The notes: generated by a model not told the origin, from the sequence alone. A stretch of 64,000 bases of DNA from Acidobacteriota bacterium (GCA_003224905.1 QIAA01000050.1:1-64000), one strand, 5' to 3'; shown: positions 25,824-35,175, counted from the stretch's first letter. A program made the numbers and translations.

Positions 25824-27632
25824 ATGACCGGATCTTACGATTATCGTTTGGTTGGGTTATCGGTCCTGATCGCGATCTGCGCTGCTTACGCGGCTCTTGA
25901 TCTCGCGGGGCGGACGACAGCCGCACGCGGTCGAATCCGACTTACGTGGCTTGCGGGCGGCGCCACCGCGATGGGGATCGGCATCTGGTCGATGCACTAT
26001 ATCGGCATGCTGGCGTTCAGCTTGCCGGTGCCGGTGCTCTATGACTGGCCGACGGTTTTGTTGTCACTCATAGCGGCGGTATTCGCCTCGGCTGTCGCCT
26101 TATTCGTGGTTAGCAGGAAGAAGATGGGCTGGCCTCGCGCTCTCGCGGGCAGCACGATCATGGGCGGTGGGATCGCGACGATGCACTATACGGGCATGGC
26201 GGCCATGCGGCTTCCGGCCATGTGCTCTTACAAACCGTCGCTGCTGACGCTCTCGGTTGTGTTCGCGATTGTAATCTCGTTGATTGCAATATGGCTCACG
26301 TTTCATTTTCGCGAAGAGGCCAGAGCGTCCGTGGGATGGAAGACGGGCTGCGCCGTCGTGATGGGGGCTGCGATTCCTGTAATGCACTACACGGGGATGG
26401 CTGCGGCGCAGTTCACGGCTTCCAATATCGTCCCCGACACTGCCAATGCTGTGAGTACCTCGACGTTGGGCATCACAGGCGTCAGCGCAGTCACTCTGCT
26501 GGTGTTGGGTTTTGCGGTCCTGACGTCGGCTGTCGACCGGCGTTTATCTGCTCAGAAATTGAAGCTCGACGCCAGTGAACGGCGCTTCCGCGGGCTGCTA
26601 GAGGCGGCGCCGGACGCGATGGTGGTCGTGAACCAAGACGGCAAGATTCTCTTGATAAATGCCCAGTCAGAACAATTATTTGGTTATCAGCGCCAGGAGT
26701 TGTTGGGGCAGGGAATCGAGATGCTGGTTCCGGAACGCTTTCGTGGTGTGCATCCAGGACACCGGAAGCATTTTTTCGGCGAACCGCGAGTACGGCCGAT
26801 GGGAGCGGGGTTGGAGCTGTACGGCCTGCACAAGGATGGGCATGAATTTCCTGTCGAGATCAGCCTCAGCCCACTGGATACGCCGGAGGGAACACTGGTC
26901 ACGAGCGCCATCCGCGATATTACGGAGCGCAAGCGTGCCCAAGAGAGTCTGCGTGTGCTCTCGGGGCGACTGCTACAGGTACAAGATGAAGAGAGAAGGC
27001 ACATTGCCCGGGAGCTACACGACAGTGCGGGGCAGATGCTTGCAGGGTTGAGCATGAATCTGAGTGTCCTGGCGCAGGACAACAAGAGCAGCGCAGGTGC
27101 AGTGGAATTGGCCAAAGAGAGTCTTGGCTTGGTACGCGAACTGTCTCAGGAGGTGCGGACCATTTCTCATTTGCTTCATCCACCCCTATTGGACGAAGTG
27201 GGACTGGCGTCTGCTCTCCGTTTGTACCTCGATGGATTTGCTGAGCGCAGCAAGATCAAAGTGGACCTGGAAATTCCTGCTGATTTCGGCAGACTCTCGC
27301 CGGAACAGGAGACTGCTATTTTCCGAGTCGTGCAGGAAGCGTTGACCAATATCCATCGTCATTCCGGAAGCCCGGTGGCTGCCATCCGTATCTCGCGCTC
27401 CGATAGTGTGGTACGAGTTGAAATAGAGGACAAGGGCAAGGGCATACCGCCCGAGAAGAGATTCAAGATGGAAGTGGCTGGCAAGACTGGTGTGGGAATC
27501 GCCGGGATGCGCGAAAGGCTGCGTCAGCTCGGTGGCACGCTGGAGATCGACTCACCGCGTAACGGCACTGGAACTACCATAATCGCGCGAGTACCATCTC
27601 CCAGGAACTCTTTCACTGCCAGCCATCTTTAA
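25824..27632 (+). CDS. MHYT-PAS sensor histidine kinase (NarL-type partner)
   Basis: A 602-residue hybrid of a membrane MHYT sensor and a HisKA_3 kinase. Seven hydrophobic helices (residues about 8-235) carry three MHY(T/I)GM motifs at residues 57-62, 120-125 and 187-192, thought to bind metal and sense a diatomic gas or copper. A PAS domain spans about 252-370. The phospho-acceptor His399 lies in ARELHDSAGQ, and the HATPase domain includes EALTNIHRHSG and DKGKGIPPE. The HisKA_3 type pairs with LuxR/NarL-type regulators; none is adjacent. It converges with hemH, leaving 13 bases between the stops. Confidence 0.92.
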   Translation: MTGSYDYRLVGLSVLIAICAAYAALDLAGRTTAARGRIRLTWLAGGATAMGIGIWSMHYIGMLAFSLPVPVLYDWPTVLLSLIAAVFASAVALFVVSRKKMGWPRALAGSTIMGGGIATMHYTGMAAMRLPAMCSYKPSLLTLSVVFAIVISLIAIWLTFHFREEARASVGWKTGCAVVMGAAIPVMHYTGMAAAQFTASNIVPDTANAVSTSTLGITGVSAVTLLVLGFAVLTSAVDRRLSAQKLKLDASERRFRGLLEAAPDAMVVVNQDGKILLINAQSEQLFGYQRQELLGQGIEMLVPERFRGVHPGHRKHFFGEPRVRPMGAGLELYGLHKDGHEFPVEISLSPLDTPEGTLVTSAIRDITERKRAQESLRVLSGRLLQVQDEERRHIARELHDSAGQMLAGLSMNLSVLAQDNKSSAGAVELAKESLGLVRELSQEVRTISHLLHPPLLDEVGLASALRLYLDGFAERSKIKVDLEIPADFGRLSPEQETAIFRVVQEALTNIHRHSGSPVAAIRISRSDSVVRVEIEDKGKGIPPEKRFKMEVAGKTGVGIAGMRERLRQLGGTLEIDSPRNGTGTTIIARVPSPRNSFTASHL

Positions 27633-27645
27633 CAGAGCCAGAATT

Positions 27646-28548
27646 TCACAAGCGCGATCTGACCAAATCTGCCAACGCTGCGATCAGCAGCGGCGAATCG
27701 TTGAGCGACTCAGCGCGCCAGAGGCGCATGCCATTTTGTTCGGCAAACTGGCGAAAACCTATATCGATGTCGTAGAGCACTTCGACGTGGTCGCAGAGGA
27801 AGCCGATGGGCTGCACAAACACGCCGCGATAACCTTTGTCCTTGATTTCGAGAATCACGGCTTCCACGGTTGGTCCGAGCCATGGAATTCCAGACATGCC
27901 CTGGCTCTGGAAGGCGAACATCCGGCCTTCGGGCGGAATGGATGCGGCATTCGCAACGAGCGCAGCAGTTTCCTTTGCCTGCTGCTCGTAAGGATCACCT
28001 TCACCACCGATTCGCGAGGGAACGCTGTGAGCGGTAAAGATTACCGGCACTTGAGATCCGAATTCGCGGCAGGCGGATGCCCAACCCGCGCGCAACTTCT
28101 CGGCGAAGGCTTTTATGAGCAATGGATGATCGTGCCATGATTCAACGAAATCGATTGAGAGGGCGCTTGCATCGTTGATGTTCAGCGCTGCCCGGTAGAG
28201 GCCCACGCTGGCATGCGAGTTCTGCGGCGCAAGGCAGATTGCGATCACATGCTTGAAGTTGTCGGCGCGAATTGTGCGGAGTGTCTCAGCGATAAAGGGC
28301 TTCCAGTTCCGCATCCCCACGTACACGGGCAGGTTCAGTTCGCGCGCGAGCAGATCGCCTTGCCGCAAAGTAAGTTCCGTCAATGGTAAGTGACCGATGA
28401 GGCCGTAGCGATGCTTCACCTCGGTCAATACTTCGGCGGAAACGGCTCGGCCGCCGGTTACGTTGCGCAAGAACTCGGGGATTTCGTCCACGGAATCGGG
28501 GCTGCCGTGGGCGAGAAGAAGGACTACAGTTTTTTCACCAGCTGACAT
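27646..28548 (-). CDS. hemH: Ferrochelatase
   Basis: A 300-residue ferrochelatase that inserts iron into a porphyrin or coproporphyrin ring. The start LLLAHGSPDSVDEIPEFL, the catalytic His in FTAHSVPSR, and the Glu region CDHVEVLYDID are all present, and residues YGLIGHLPLTE match the family substrate loop. The length fits bacterial class members without the C-terminal Fe-S extension. It lies 46 bases downstream of hemE in the same direction, so heme synthesis steps share an operon. Confidence 0.93.
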   Translation of the reverse strand: MSAGEKTVVLLLAHGSPDSVDEIPEFLRNVTGGRAVSAEVLTEVKHRYGLIGHLPLTELTLRQGDLLARELNLPVYVGMRNWKPFIAETLRTIRADNFKHVIAICLAPQNSHASVGLYRAALNINDASALSIDFVESWHDHPLLIKAFAEKLRAGWASACREFGSQVPVIFTAHSVPSRIGGEGDPYEQQAKETAALVANAASIPPEGRMFAFQSQGMSGIPWLGPTVEAVILEIKDKGYRGVFVQPIGFLCDHVEVLYDIDIGFRQFAEQNGMRLWRAESLNDSPLLIAALADLVRSRL

Positions 28549-28567
28549 TTCCTACGATGCAAACGTG

Positions 28568-28593
28568 GTAAGAGCGAGGACGCTCGCGCTTAC
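28568..28593. repeat. Hairpin between hemE and hemH
   Basis: GTAAGAGCGAG and CTCGCGCTTAC form an 11-bp stem with one mismatch around a four-base loop, filling most of the 46-base gap between the two heme genes. There is no T-run. It could be an mRNA-processing or stability hairpin, or one copy of a dispersed GC-rich palindrome (a GGACGC-core relative is at about 12540-12557). Confidence 0.4.
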
Positions 28594-28594
28594 A

Positions 28595-29632
28595 TTAGTC
28601 TTTCGCAGCTCGATACTCCTGCACTAACTGCACTAGTGCCTTTACGTTGTCAACCGGAGTTTCGGGTAGAATTCCGTGTCCCAGATTAAAAATATGGCCC
28701 CATCGGCCTCCGGCTCGTTGCAGAACTTTTTTCGCGCGCGTCTTCAACTCTTTCCAGGGTGCAAACAGCAGGACCGGATCGAGGTTTCCCTGAACAGCGC
28801 CCGAACCGATCTTGCTCCAGCCTTCGTCCAGCGGAATGCGCCAGTCTAGTCCGATGACATCGGCTCCAGTCTCTTTCATTGAAGCCAGCAAGGTGGCTGT
28901 GTCTGTACCAAAGTAAATCACTGGTACTCCGCTGCCCTGTACAGCCTTTATCAAGTTGGCCGCACTCGGCAAAACGTATCGTCGATAATCCTCGACACTC
29001 AGACATCCTACCCAACTGTCGAAGATCTGAATGACGTCTGCGCCAGCGCGGACCTGTTGTGCGGCGTATTCACTTAAGACAGTCACAAGCTTGTGCATCA
29101 GTTCGTGCCAGGCAGAGGGTGCACAGTACATCATCCTTTTCGTGTAAACGTAGTTGCGAGAGCCGCCGCCTTCGATCATGTAGCTGGCCAGGGTGAATGG
29201 AGCGCCGCAGAATCCGATTACGGGCAGATGCGAACCGAAATGTTTACACACCTGGCGCACGGTTTCAGCGACGTAGGCGAGTTCGGACGCGAGGTCTGTG
29301 CGTAAGGCGGAAACGTGCCGCTCTTCACGCACAGGTTGCTCGATCACTGGTCCTTCTCCGGATGAAAAGTGAAACGGCAAGCCCATGACTTCGAGTGGAA
29401 GGAGCAGGTCAGCAAAGATGATGGCTGCGTCTACTTTCAAGATTTCTGCCGCCGTGATCGTCACTTCGGCAGCAAGTTCGGAATTTTTGCAGATTTCAAT
29501 CAGCGAATGCGCGTTGCGAACGGCGCGATATTCGGGCATGTAGCGACCGGCCTGGCGCATGAACCACACCGGTGTGCGATCAACGGGCTCGCCCCGGCAC
29601 GCCTTCACAAAGCGGGATTCAGGCGCAGACAT
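28595..29632 (-). CDS. hemE: Uroporphyrinogen decarboxylase
   Basis: A 345-residue UroD that removes the four acetate carboxyls of uroporphyrinogen III to give coproporphyrinogen III. The N-terminal signature VWFMRQAGRYMPEYR has the substrate-binding Args; the catalytic Asp region IIFADLLLPLEVMG, the GFCGAPFTLASYMIEGG motif and the C-terminal FNLGHGILPETP are all present. Full length. First gene of the hemEH pair. Confidence 0.96.
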   Translation of the reverse strand: MSAPESRFVKACRGEPVDRTPVWFMRQAGRYMPEYRAVRNAHSLIEICKNSELAAEVTITAAEILKVDAAIIFADLLLPLEVMGLPFHFSSGEGPVIEQPVREERHVSALRTDLASELAYVAETVRQVCKHFGSHLPVIGFCGAPFTLASYMIEGGGSRNYVYTKRMMYCAPSAWHELMHKLVTVLSEYAAQQVRAGADVIQIFDSWVGCLSVEDYRRYVLPSAANLIKAVQGSGVPVIYFGTDTATLLASMKETGADVIGLDWRIPLDEGWSKIGSGAVQGNLDPVLLFAPWKELKTRAKKVLQRAGGRWGHIFNLGHGILPETPVDNVKALVQLVQEYRAAKD

Positions 29633-29704
29633 GAATCCTAGAATGTAGCATTTCCAACGCGCGACGGAGTGCGCGGATCGAGGACGATTTCCCGCTGTTC
29701 GGGC

Positions 29705-30184
29705 TTACGAGAGAGGCTCGATTCGTTGCACCTTGATCAGATTAGTGCCCATATCCAAATTACCGATGACCCGTACTCGTTGGCCTTCATACTGTTTCGC
29801 CTGATCCTGGTCATCCAGTTTGTAAGAGCTTGTATCTGAGACCTTCAGGACATACGAGTCTGCTTCTTTGCTGATCATTCCCGTAAACGTTTGTGCTGCG
29901 GGCTGGGCCTGCTCTCCCGGACTTTGGGCCTGGGAACCGCTTGGTTCGCTCGGTTGAGATGTTTGGTTGGATGTGGGGCGGTCAACTGGAGGCGTCTCCG
30001 GTGTTGGTTCGGGAGTAGCGGGGGTTTGTCCAGGCGCAGCAGGAATCGGTTTGGGAGTCTGCATCGGCGTCCATGCAACCAGATCCCGCCCTGTGTTCTG
30101 GGCCTTGCTCGTCATCGTGGTTTGAGCAAACAATGCGGAAACCGCACCTATGACAAACACGCAAATCAGGAATACTTGTTTCAT
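29705..30184 (-). CDS. Secreted protein with Pro-rich linker (DUF5818-like)
   Basis: A 159-residue exported protein: a signal peptide (FLICVFVIGAVSALFAQ), a low-complexity Pro/Thr/Gln-rich linker (about 45-95), and a small C-terminal beta domain (about 98-159: FTGMISKEADSYVLKVSD, GQRVRVIGNLDMGTNLIKVQ). The C-terminal domain is like DUF5818/OB-fold-like domains frequent in acidobacterial secreted proteins. The role is unknown. Confidence 0.7.
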   Translation of the reverse strand: MKQVFLICVFVIGAVSALFAQTTMTSKAQNTGRDLVAWTPMQTPKPIPAAPGQTPATPEPTPETPPVDRPTSNQTSQPSEPSGSQAQSPGEQAQPAAQTFTGMISKEADSYVLKVSDTSSYKLDDQDQAKQYEGQRVRVIGNLDMGTNLIKVQRIEPLS

Positions 30185-30326
30185 GGCGGTCCTCCCCGAA
30201 CACGAATTGCCGAAAGCTACGCCACTTTGAGGACAGATCGGCTGGTGCGGTTGGAGGACGGGAATGTGGATCGCGCAATTTCTTCCGTAAATCCGCCGTA
30301 CAGAAATTCCTGTATCTCGCTTTTAA

Positions 30327-30393
30327 GTACCTGATTCGAATCGGGCCCCTTTTTTGAGCGGCAGGCATCAAGAGAGTATCTCCAAGTGAGTAC
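30327..30393. repeat. Two AGTACCTGAT direct repeats upstream of a small gene
   Basis: AAGTACCTGATTCG and GAGTACCTGATCG have GTAC cores at 30327 and 30390, 63 bases apart (six helical turns), ending about 35 bases before the next ATG. The first copy runs into a palindrome (GATTCGAATC) and a run of six Ts. The same NAGTACC core recurs in the array at 36611-36681. Confidence 0.45.
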
Positions 30394-30438
30394 CTGATCG
30401 TCCTATGATTCTTTGGATTAATCCGGGGAGGTACATAC

Positions 30439-30669
30439 ATGGCAGCGAGTCAGGTGGTCCTTTATTTTGATAAGCAGGAAGATGCCCTGCTTTTCACCTT
30501 GGCTGCCAGTTCCGTGATGTCGGCCGACGAACCAGTACACCCCGAAGAAGCGGGCGCGAAGATTGCCGCAGAGATCTGCAAAGCACGGCGCATCACCACG
30601 GAAGGTGTGCTCAATCCAACAAACCTCGCGATCGCGGTGCCGAAGCGCCGTATCCCTGAAAAAGTCTAG
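30439..30669 (+). CDS. Conserved-looking small protein (76 aa), unknown
   Basis: A 76-residue soluble protein beginning MAASQVVLYFDKQEDALLF, with an alpha/beta pattern and a basic end (VPKRRIPEKV). GGGGAGG lies nine bases before the ATG, and two direct repeats precede the gene. Its stop overlaps the stop of the convergent kinase gene by four bases (CTAG). No known family is recognised; it could be a small regulator. Confidence 0.65.
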   Translation: MAASQVVLYFDKQEDALLFTLAASSVMSADEPVHPEEAGAKIAAEICKARRITTEGVLNPTNLAIAVPKRRIPEKV

Positions 30670-33323
30670 TTGTTTTTCGAAGCCGTGGTTTGATTTGCCT
30701 TGGTTAGTTCAGCCCGAAATCGCGCTGCCTTCTCCGGTTGCTTCAAGGCTTCGTAGATCGCGGTCAAGTCGGTGCGTGCATTCTGCAGCCAATTGCCTGG
30801 TGGGGTACTTTGTTTCATCAGGATTTCATAACCAGCAAGACTCTCAACCTCAGCGTCTGTGTAGCGGTGCTGCTGCACGAGCGCTCGTCCCAATCTGACT
30901 TTGGCGATCCCCACCAATTGGTGACCGGGTGAAAGCGTCTGCCCATAGAGCTGAAGCACCTCGTGGAAAAGGCGCTCTGCGCGGTCATACTGCTTCTTCT
31001 CCGCGCACACGGCGGCGAGGTTAGATAGCGCAATACCGATGTAGTAATGCTTACCCGCGTAGGCCGTGCGATAGATCTCCGCTGCTTGAGTGAAGTCTGC
31101 TTCTGCGTCGTCCAGCTTGCCTTGTTGTTGAGCGACCTTACCCAGTTCATTGAGGGTAGAGGCGATGCGCGGATGGGAAGCTCCGTACACCTTGCGCTGG
31201 ATACCGAGTGATTCTTTCAGCAGGCCCGAAGCTTCATCGAGCCTGTGCTGGGGTATGAGGGCGCGTGCAAGGATTGTGATCTGCGACGCGGTTTCGGGGT
31301 GATCGTTGCCGTAAAACGAGCGCGTGATGTCCAGCGCCTGCCGGTCGAAGCGTTCAGCGTCAGAGTAATGCCCTTGCTCGAACTGAATGGCGCCAAGATT
31401 GATGAGATCGTCGGCAATGTGGGGATGACGCTCGCCGTAGAGCTGCCGGTCCATTGCAAGAACACGCTGGTTCAGGGATTCCGACACGGAATAGTGTCCG
31501 ACGTAAAAATGGCAGTTGGCCAGGACAGTGAGAGTCTCCGCGAGATCATTGATCGAGCCGCCGGGCGCAGACTCAAGGCGCACGGCATCCTCCAGTACCT
31601 TTATCGCGTCTTCGTACGCACCTCGATCTTCTAAGACTCGACCGAGGCTTGCGGCTGCTCTGGCGATGGCGGGATGGTTGGGCGGCAGCTTTTGCTTGGT
31701 CATGTCCAGGCCCTGCCGAACAAAGCGCTCCGCGTCCGCGAACTGTGCCTGCTCGTCGCGCAACATACCTACTGCCACCAGCGTCTCTGCAACTTCAGGA
31801 CTCTCGGCGCCGAACAGTGATTTGCGCTGTTCCAGAGCGGTGTGCAGCAATGAGTCGGATTGATCATACTTGCCGAGCTTCTGGAAAATACTTCCCAGGT
31901 TCTGGTAGAGCTCTGCTTGGACTTTGGGATCACTGGTGAGCGTCTTGGCCTCTTGCACGCCACGCTCAAGGAGCGTGACCACGCGCATGGAATCGGGCGG
32001 GCCGACAGCTTCATCTCCGCCCTGGAATAGGTTCATCATGAACTGCTGGATGCGTTGGGTTCGAGCCGCTTCGGCAAGCGCCTGATTGCGCGCCTTGGCT
32101 AAGCGCACTGTGAAGAAAACAACGAGCCCCACAACAACCGCGAAAACCATAGCGGTAACGACGACCGTACGCTGGTTTCGTTTTACGAACTTGCGTAGCC
32201 TGTAGTGCAGGCTGTCGGGTCTTGCCTCCAGAGGCTCTCCTTTCAGGTAGTGATCAATATCCCGCATCAGCGCTTCGACGGATCGGTAGCGGCGTTGCGG
32301 ATCTTTGTGCATCGCCGTCAGGCAGAGCACATCGAGATCAGCCCACGCTATTTTGCTCGCCAAGAGATAGTGTTCCGCTATTCGCCTGGCAGCTGCCGAG
32401 GGCTTGCCCGGATCGTGATCTGCTATGACAGTGGCAGCCTCGGCTGGTGTGAGGTTTGAAAGGTCGAACGGAAGCTGGCCCGCGAGCAGTTCGAATAGAA
32501 TCACTCCCAGCGAGTAGACGTCCGTGTGCACTCCAACCCGATCGCCGCGGATTTGCTCAGGCGCTGCGTAAGCAGGCGTCATGAGCCGCAATCCGGTACG
32601 TGTCTGATCTACAGAGGCATCGATGGTTTCCAGCTGTTTGGCGATGCCGAAGTCCAGCAAGCTCGGGCTTCCGTCAGATTTCACCAAAATATTCGAAGGT
32701 TTCAAATCGCGGTGAATGACGGCGTGGCCGTGCGCGTACTGCACGGCTTCACAAACGGCGCGAAACAATTTCAGGCGCTCCCCGATTGAAGACTTGTGCT
32801 GGCGGCAATAATCCGTCAGGGGGACGCCATCGATGTACTCCATGACGAACCACGGAGTTCCATCGGGGAGCGTATCGGCGTCATAAAGGCGGGCGATGGA
32901 AGGATGGCTGAGCTGCGCCAGTGTTCTCTGCTCACTGGCAAAGCGGTCGCGGCGTGCCGGGGAAAGCCAGGCGTCACGTAGGACTTTGACAGCAACAAGG
33001 CTGCCGAGATCGGTCCGTTCGGCGAGATAGACGACCGCCATGCCGCCTTCGCCGAGCACGTGCTTCAGCTTGTACGGGCCGAGTTGCTGGGAAGCGGGAA
33101 GCGCAGCAGCAGATTCGCCAAGGACTTCATTTGCCACCTGGGCTCTGTCGCGACTCAGGAAAGAGGCGCCTTTAGCATCTTCTTCCAGCATGGCGCGGAC
33201 ATCGGCCATGAGCGCGTCATCGTCACCGCATGCAGCTTTTAGAAAGCTGCGTTGCTCGGGTTCAGGAAGATCGGCTGTCTCGTGGAATAAGTCTTGGATT
33301 CGGTCCCAACGCCTGCTGTCCAT
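30666..33323 (-). CDS. Ser/Thr protein kinase with TPR repeats
   Basis: An 885-residue membrane kinase. The Hanks-type kinase domain (about 82-365) has the glycine loop LGEGGMAVVYLA, Lys in VAVKVL, catalytic HRDLKPSNI, LLDFGIAK and YAAPEQIRGD. One transmembrane helix follows (about 390-411, VVTAMVFAVVVGLVVFFTV), then about ten tetratricopeptide repeats (440-860) on the outer side. The N-terminal 70 residues resemble the ECF-associated kinase leader. It lies 120 bases downstream of an ECF sigma factor gene in the same direction, and the pair probably form one signalling route. Confidence 0.93.
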   Translation of the reverse strand: MDSRRWDRIQDLFHETADLPEPEQRSFLKAACGDDDALMADVRAMLEEDAKGASFLSRDRAQVANEVLGESAAALPASQQLGPYKLKHVLGEGGMAVVYLAERTDLGSLVAVKVLRDAWLSPARRDRFASEQRTLAQLSHPSIARLYDADTLPDGTPWFVMEYIDGVPLTDYCRQHKSSIGERLKLFRAVCEAVQYAHGHAVIHRDLKPSNILVKSDGSPSLLDFGIAKQLETIDASVDQTRTGLRLMTPAYAAPEQIRGDRVGVHTDVYSLGVILFELLAGQLPFDLSNLTPAEAATVIADHDPGKPSAAARRIAEHYLLASKIAWADLDVLCLTAMHKDPQRRYRSVEALMRDIDHYLKGEPLEARPDSLHYRLRKFVKRNQRTVVVTAMVFAVVVGLVVFFTVRLAKARNQALAEAARTQRIQQFMMNLFQGGDEAVGPPDSMRVVTLLERGVQEAKTLTSDPKVQAELYQNLGSIFQKLGKYDQSDSLLHTALEQRKSLFGAESPEVAETLVAVGMLRDEQAQFADAERFVRQGLDMTKQKLPPNHPAIARAAASLGRVLEDRGAYEDAIKVLEDAVRLESAPGGSINDLAETLTVLANCHFYVGHYSVSESLNQRVLAMDRQLYGERHPHIADDLINLGAIQFEQGHYSDAERFDRQALDITRSFYGNDHPETASQITILARALIPQHRLDEASGLLKESLGIQRKVYGASHPRIASTLNELGKVAQQQGKLDDAEADFTQAAEIYRTAYAGKHYYIGIALSNLAAVCAEKKQYDRAERLFHEVLQLYGQTLSPGHQLVGIAKVRLGRALVQQHRYTDAEVESLAGYEILMKQSTPPGNWLQNARTDLTAIYEALKQPEKAARFRAELTKANQTTASKNN

Positions 33324-33386
33324 TCATCCCACCCTAAACCGGAGAAACTGCGTACGGCGCTCTGCGCTTTCTGTGTTGGGTACTCT

Positions 33387-33420
33387 TTAACCACAGAGGA
33401 GACAGAGGAACACGGAGGAG
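33387..33420. repeat. CCACAGAGG-type purine repeat
   Basis: Three imperfect 9-10 base units (CCACAGAGGA, GACAGAGGAA, CACGGAGGAG) in tandem in the gap between the sigma factor and kinase genes. Sequences of this kind are scattered in intergenic regions of several phyla, including acidobacteria. No function is known to me. Confidence 0.5.
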
Positions 33421-33443
33421 TGCAAACAATCATCGAAGAAAAC

Positions 33444-34052
33444 TCAACTCGCTCGGCGCAGTTCCTGCGCAAGCCAAGCCTTCGCAGCCCGCCAGTCGCG
33501 AAGAACTGTGGCCTCCGATATCTCAAACAGCTTAGCGGCCTCAGCGACCTCAAGACCTCCGAAAAAGCGGGTTTCAACGATCATGGCCTGGCGCGGGTTC
33601 ACACGGGCGAGTTGGGCCAAAGCGGTATCGAGCGCAAGCAGGTCATCGCTACACGTACGTGTGTTCTCGGGTGAATCTTCAAAGGCGATGGTGACCGCCT
33701 CTCCCCCGCCCCGTTTCTGCGCGTTGCGGCGTCGGGCTGACTCGATAAGCAATTGGCGCATGGCGCGAGCGGCGATGCGCTTGAAATGAAGACGTGAGGC
33801 AGTCGTCCAACCTGGCGAATTTGCCATCTTCAGCCAAGCCTCATTCACTAGCGCCGTAGGGTTGAGAGTGGCGCCCGGGTCGCCTCGCCTTACGCAGGAT
33901 GCCAGGCGGCGCAACTCTTCATAAGTGACGCTGAACAGATAGTCCAGCGCCTTGCGCTCCTCGGCGGTTGCAATCTCCTGCAGTAGAGCGCCTGGTGCTT
34001 CCACTTGTGTGGGGCTGGAACCGTTCACAGGCTGGGAATCTTGAAGTGACAT
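33444..34052 (-). CDS. ECF-type RNA polymerase sigma factor (SigX6/TIGR02999-like)
   Basis: A 202-residue sigma factor. Region 2 includes LFSVTYEELRRLASCVRR and NPTALVNEAWLKM; region 4 is the helix-turn-helix VNPRQAMIVETRFFGGLEV with EISEATVLRDWRAAKAWL. The LNPTALVNEAWLK stretch and the DWRAAKAWL ending are hallmarks of the ECF group that accompanies Ser/Thr kinases in acidobacteria and planctomycetes, where the kinase is thought to control the sigma factor instead of an anti-sigma. No anti-sigma gene is present. Confidence 0.92.
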   Translation of the reverse strand: MSLQDSQPVNGSSPTQVEAPGALLQEIATAEERKALDYLFSVTYEELRRLASCVRRGDPGATLNPTALVNEAWLKMANSPGWTTASRLHFKRIAARAMRQLLIESARRRNAQKRGGGEAVTIAFEDSPENTRTCSDDLLALDTALAQLARVNPRQAMIVETRFFGGLEVAEAAKLFEISEATVLRDWRAAKAWLAQELRRAS

Positions 34053-34220
34053 GACAGTTTTTCTGAACTTTTACGCAATGCGTAGTAGAGGCCAACAGAC
34101 CTAAGGGCCTGCGTTCGGGGGAGGGTGAAAAGCACCTGGGCTCTTCGCGGGAGAATGCTACCAGCGGAGTTGCCCCTATACAACTGCTTTTTAGCTCAAG
34201 CAGTTCCATAGGAGAAAGAT

Positions 34221-35015
34221 ATGAAAAAAAGGGGCAAAGTCTTACGCGACATTGGGCCGGGGCTGCTGATGGTGGAGGGACAACAATATCCTTTCACTCT
34301 CGAAGGGATTTGGAAGTCAGATGTACCGCCGAAACCGGGGATGGTGGTGGATGTCGAGTTTGATCGTGAAGGTAAGATCATTGCTATCTTTGCCGTAGCT
34401 GAATCCCAGCTTGCCAAGGAACAAGCTGAAGCAGCCATGGCAGTGGCGCGGGAAAAGGGCGCCGCACTGGCCTCCGGGATGGTCGCCAAATTTGGCGTGC
34501 CCACCCTGGTAGCAGCGGGAATTCTCATCATCGGCTGGTTTTTCCTGTCCACTGTGACGGTGCAACTGCCGTTTCTGGGCAAGCTGGAGTTTACTTTCTG
34601 GCAAGTCTTGGGCTACCTGAACGTCAATAACGGCCTTCAACTCCTGGAGCGTAATGGCCACCCGAGTGCCGGTTTCTACGACTTTCTTGCGCTCCTGGCG
34701 CTTGTTGGACCTTTCGTTCACCACTTCTGGAAGGACAAGCGGGCGGCTCTGGGCGGAACAGCACCCCTTGTATTCATGGTGATAGTGGGGCTGATGGTTC
34801 GCAGCAGCATGCAGAGCGCGTTTGGCGGGAATGATCCCGCGGGCGTAGGTCGCCAAATGCAGGAAGAAGCGATGAAAGCCGTCTCTCTGGGGTTCGGAGC
34901 TTATATTTCGGTTCTGGTCAGCCTGTATTTCGCGGCGATTGGAACCAAGCGCTTTCTTGCCACAAAAGGAGCGGAAACTCTGCAGTTCGAGAAATCGCAG
35001 CGAGCTGCCGCATGA
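34221..35015 (+). CDS. Membrane protein of unknown function
   Basis: A 264-residue protein. The first 75 residues are a soluble beta-rich domain (MKKRGKVLRDIGPGLLMVEG, MVVDVEFDREGKIIAIFAVA), a coiled-coil-like stretch rich in Ala/Glu follows, then four hydrophobic helices (VPTLVAAGILIIGWFFLSTV, FLALLALVGPFVHHFW, PLVFMVIVGLMV, AYISVLVSLYFAAI). GGAGAAAG lies before the ATG. I do not recognise the family; the OB/SH3-like head suggests a membrane-tethered sensor or trafficking protein. Confidence 0.65.
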   Translation: MKKRGKVLRDIGPGLLMVEGQQYPFTLEGIWKSDVPPKPGMVVDVEFDREGKIIAIFAVAESQLAKEQAEAAMAVAREKGAALASGMVAKFGVPTLVAAGILIIGWFFLSTVTVQLPFLGKLEFTFWQVLGYLNVNNGLQLLERNGHPSAGFYDFLALLALVGPFVHHFWKDKRAALGGTAPLVFMVIVGLMVRSSMQSAFGGNDPAGVGRQMQEEAMKAVSLGFGAYISVLVSLYFAAIGTKRFLATKGAETLQFEKSQRAAA

Positions 35016-35175
35016 TTTTGCACTCCAAAGTTGGCGTTGGTAGCGGTTTTTTAATGTGGCTGTCCTGGAAAGATGTGCGATAATTCGCGGCCCAAATTAG
35101 GCGGGGGAGAACCGCTGCTGGGATGCCGTACTGGACCGAAAAAGTTTTGAAACTTCAAGTTGGGAGGATAAGGAA

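Noticed and set aside
30326-30356. A TTCGAATC stretch resembling a tRNA T-arm
   Set aside because: The base before TTC does not fit, the stem does not pair properly, and no acceptor, D or anticodon arm can be built upstream.
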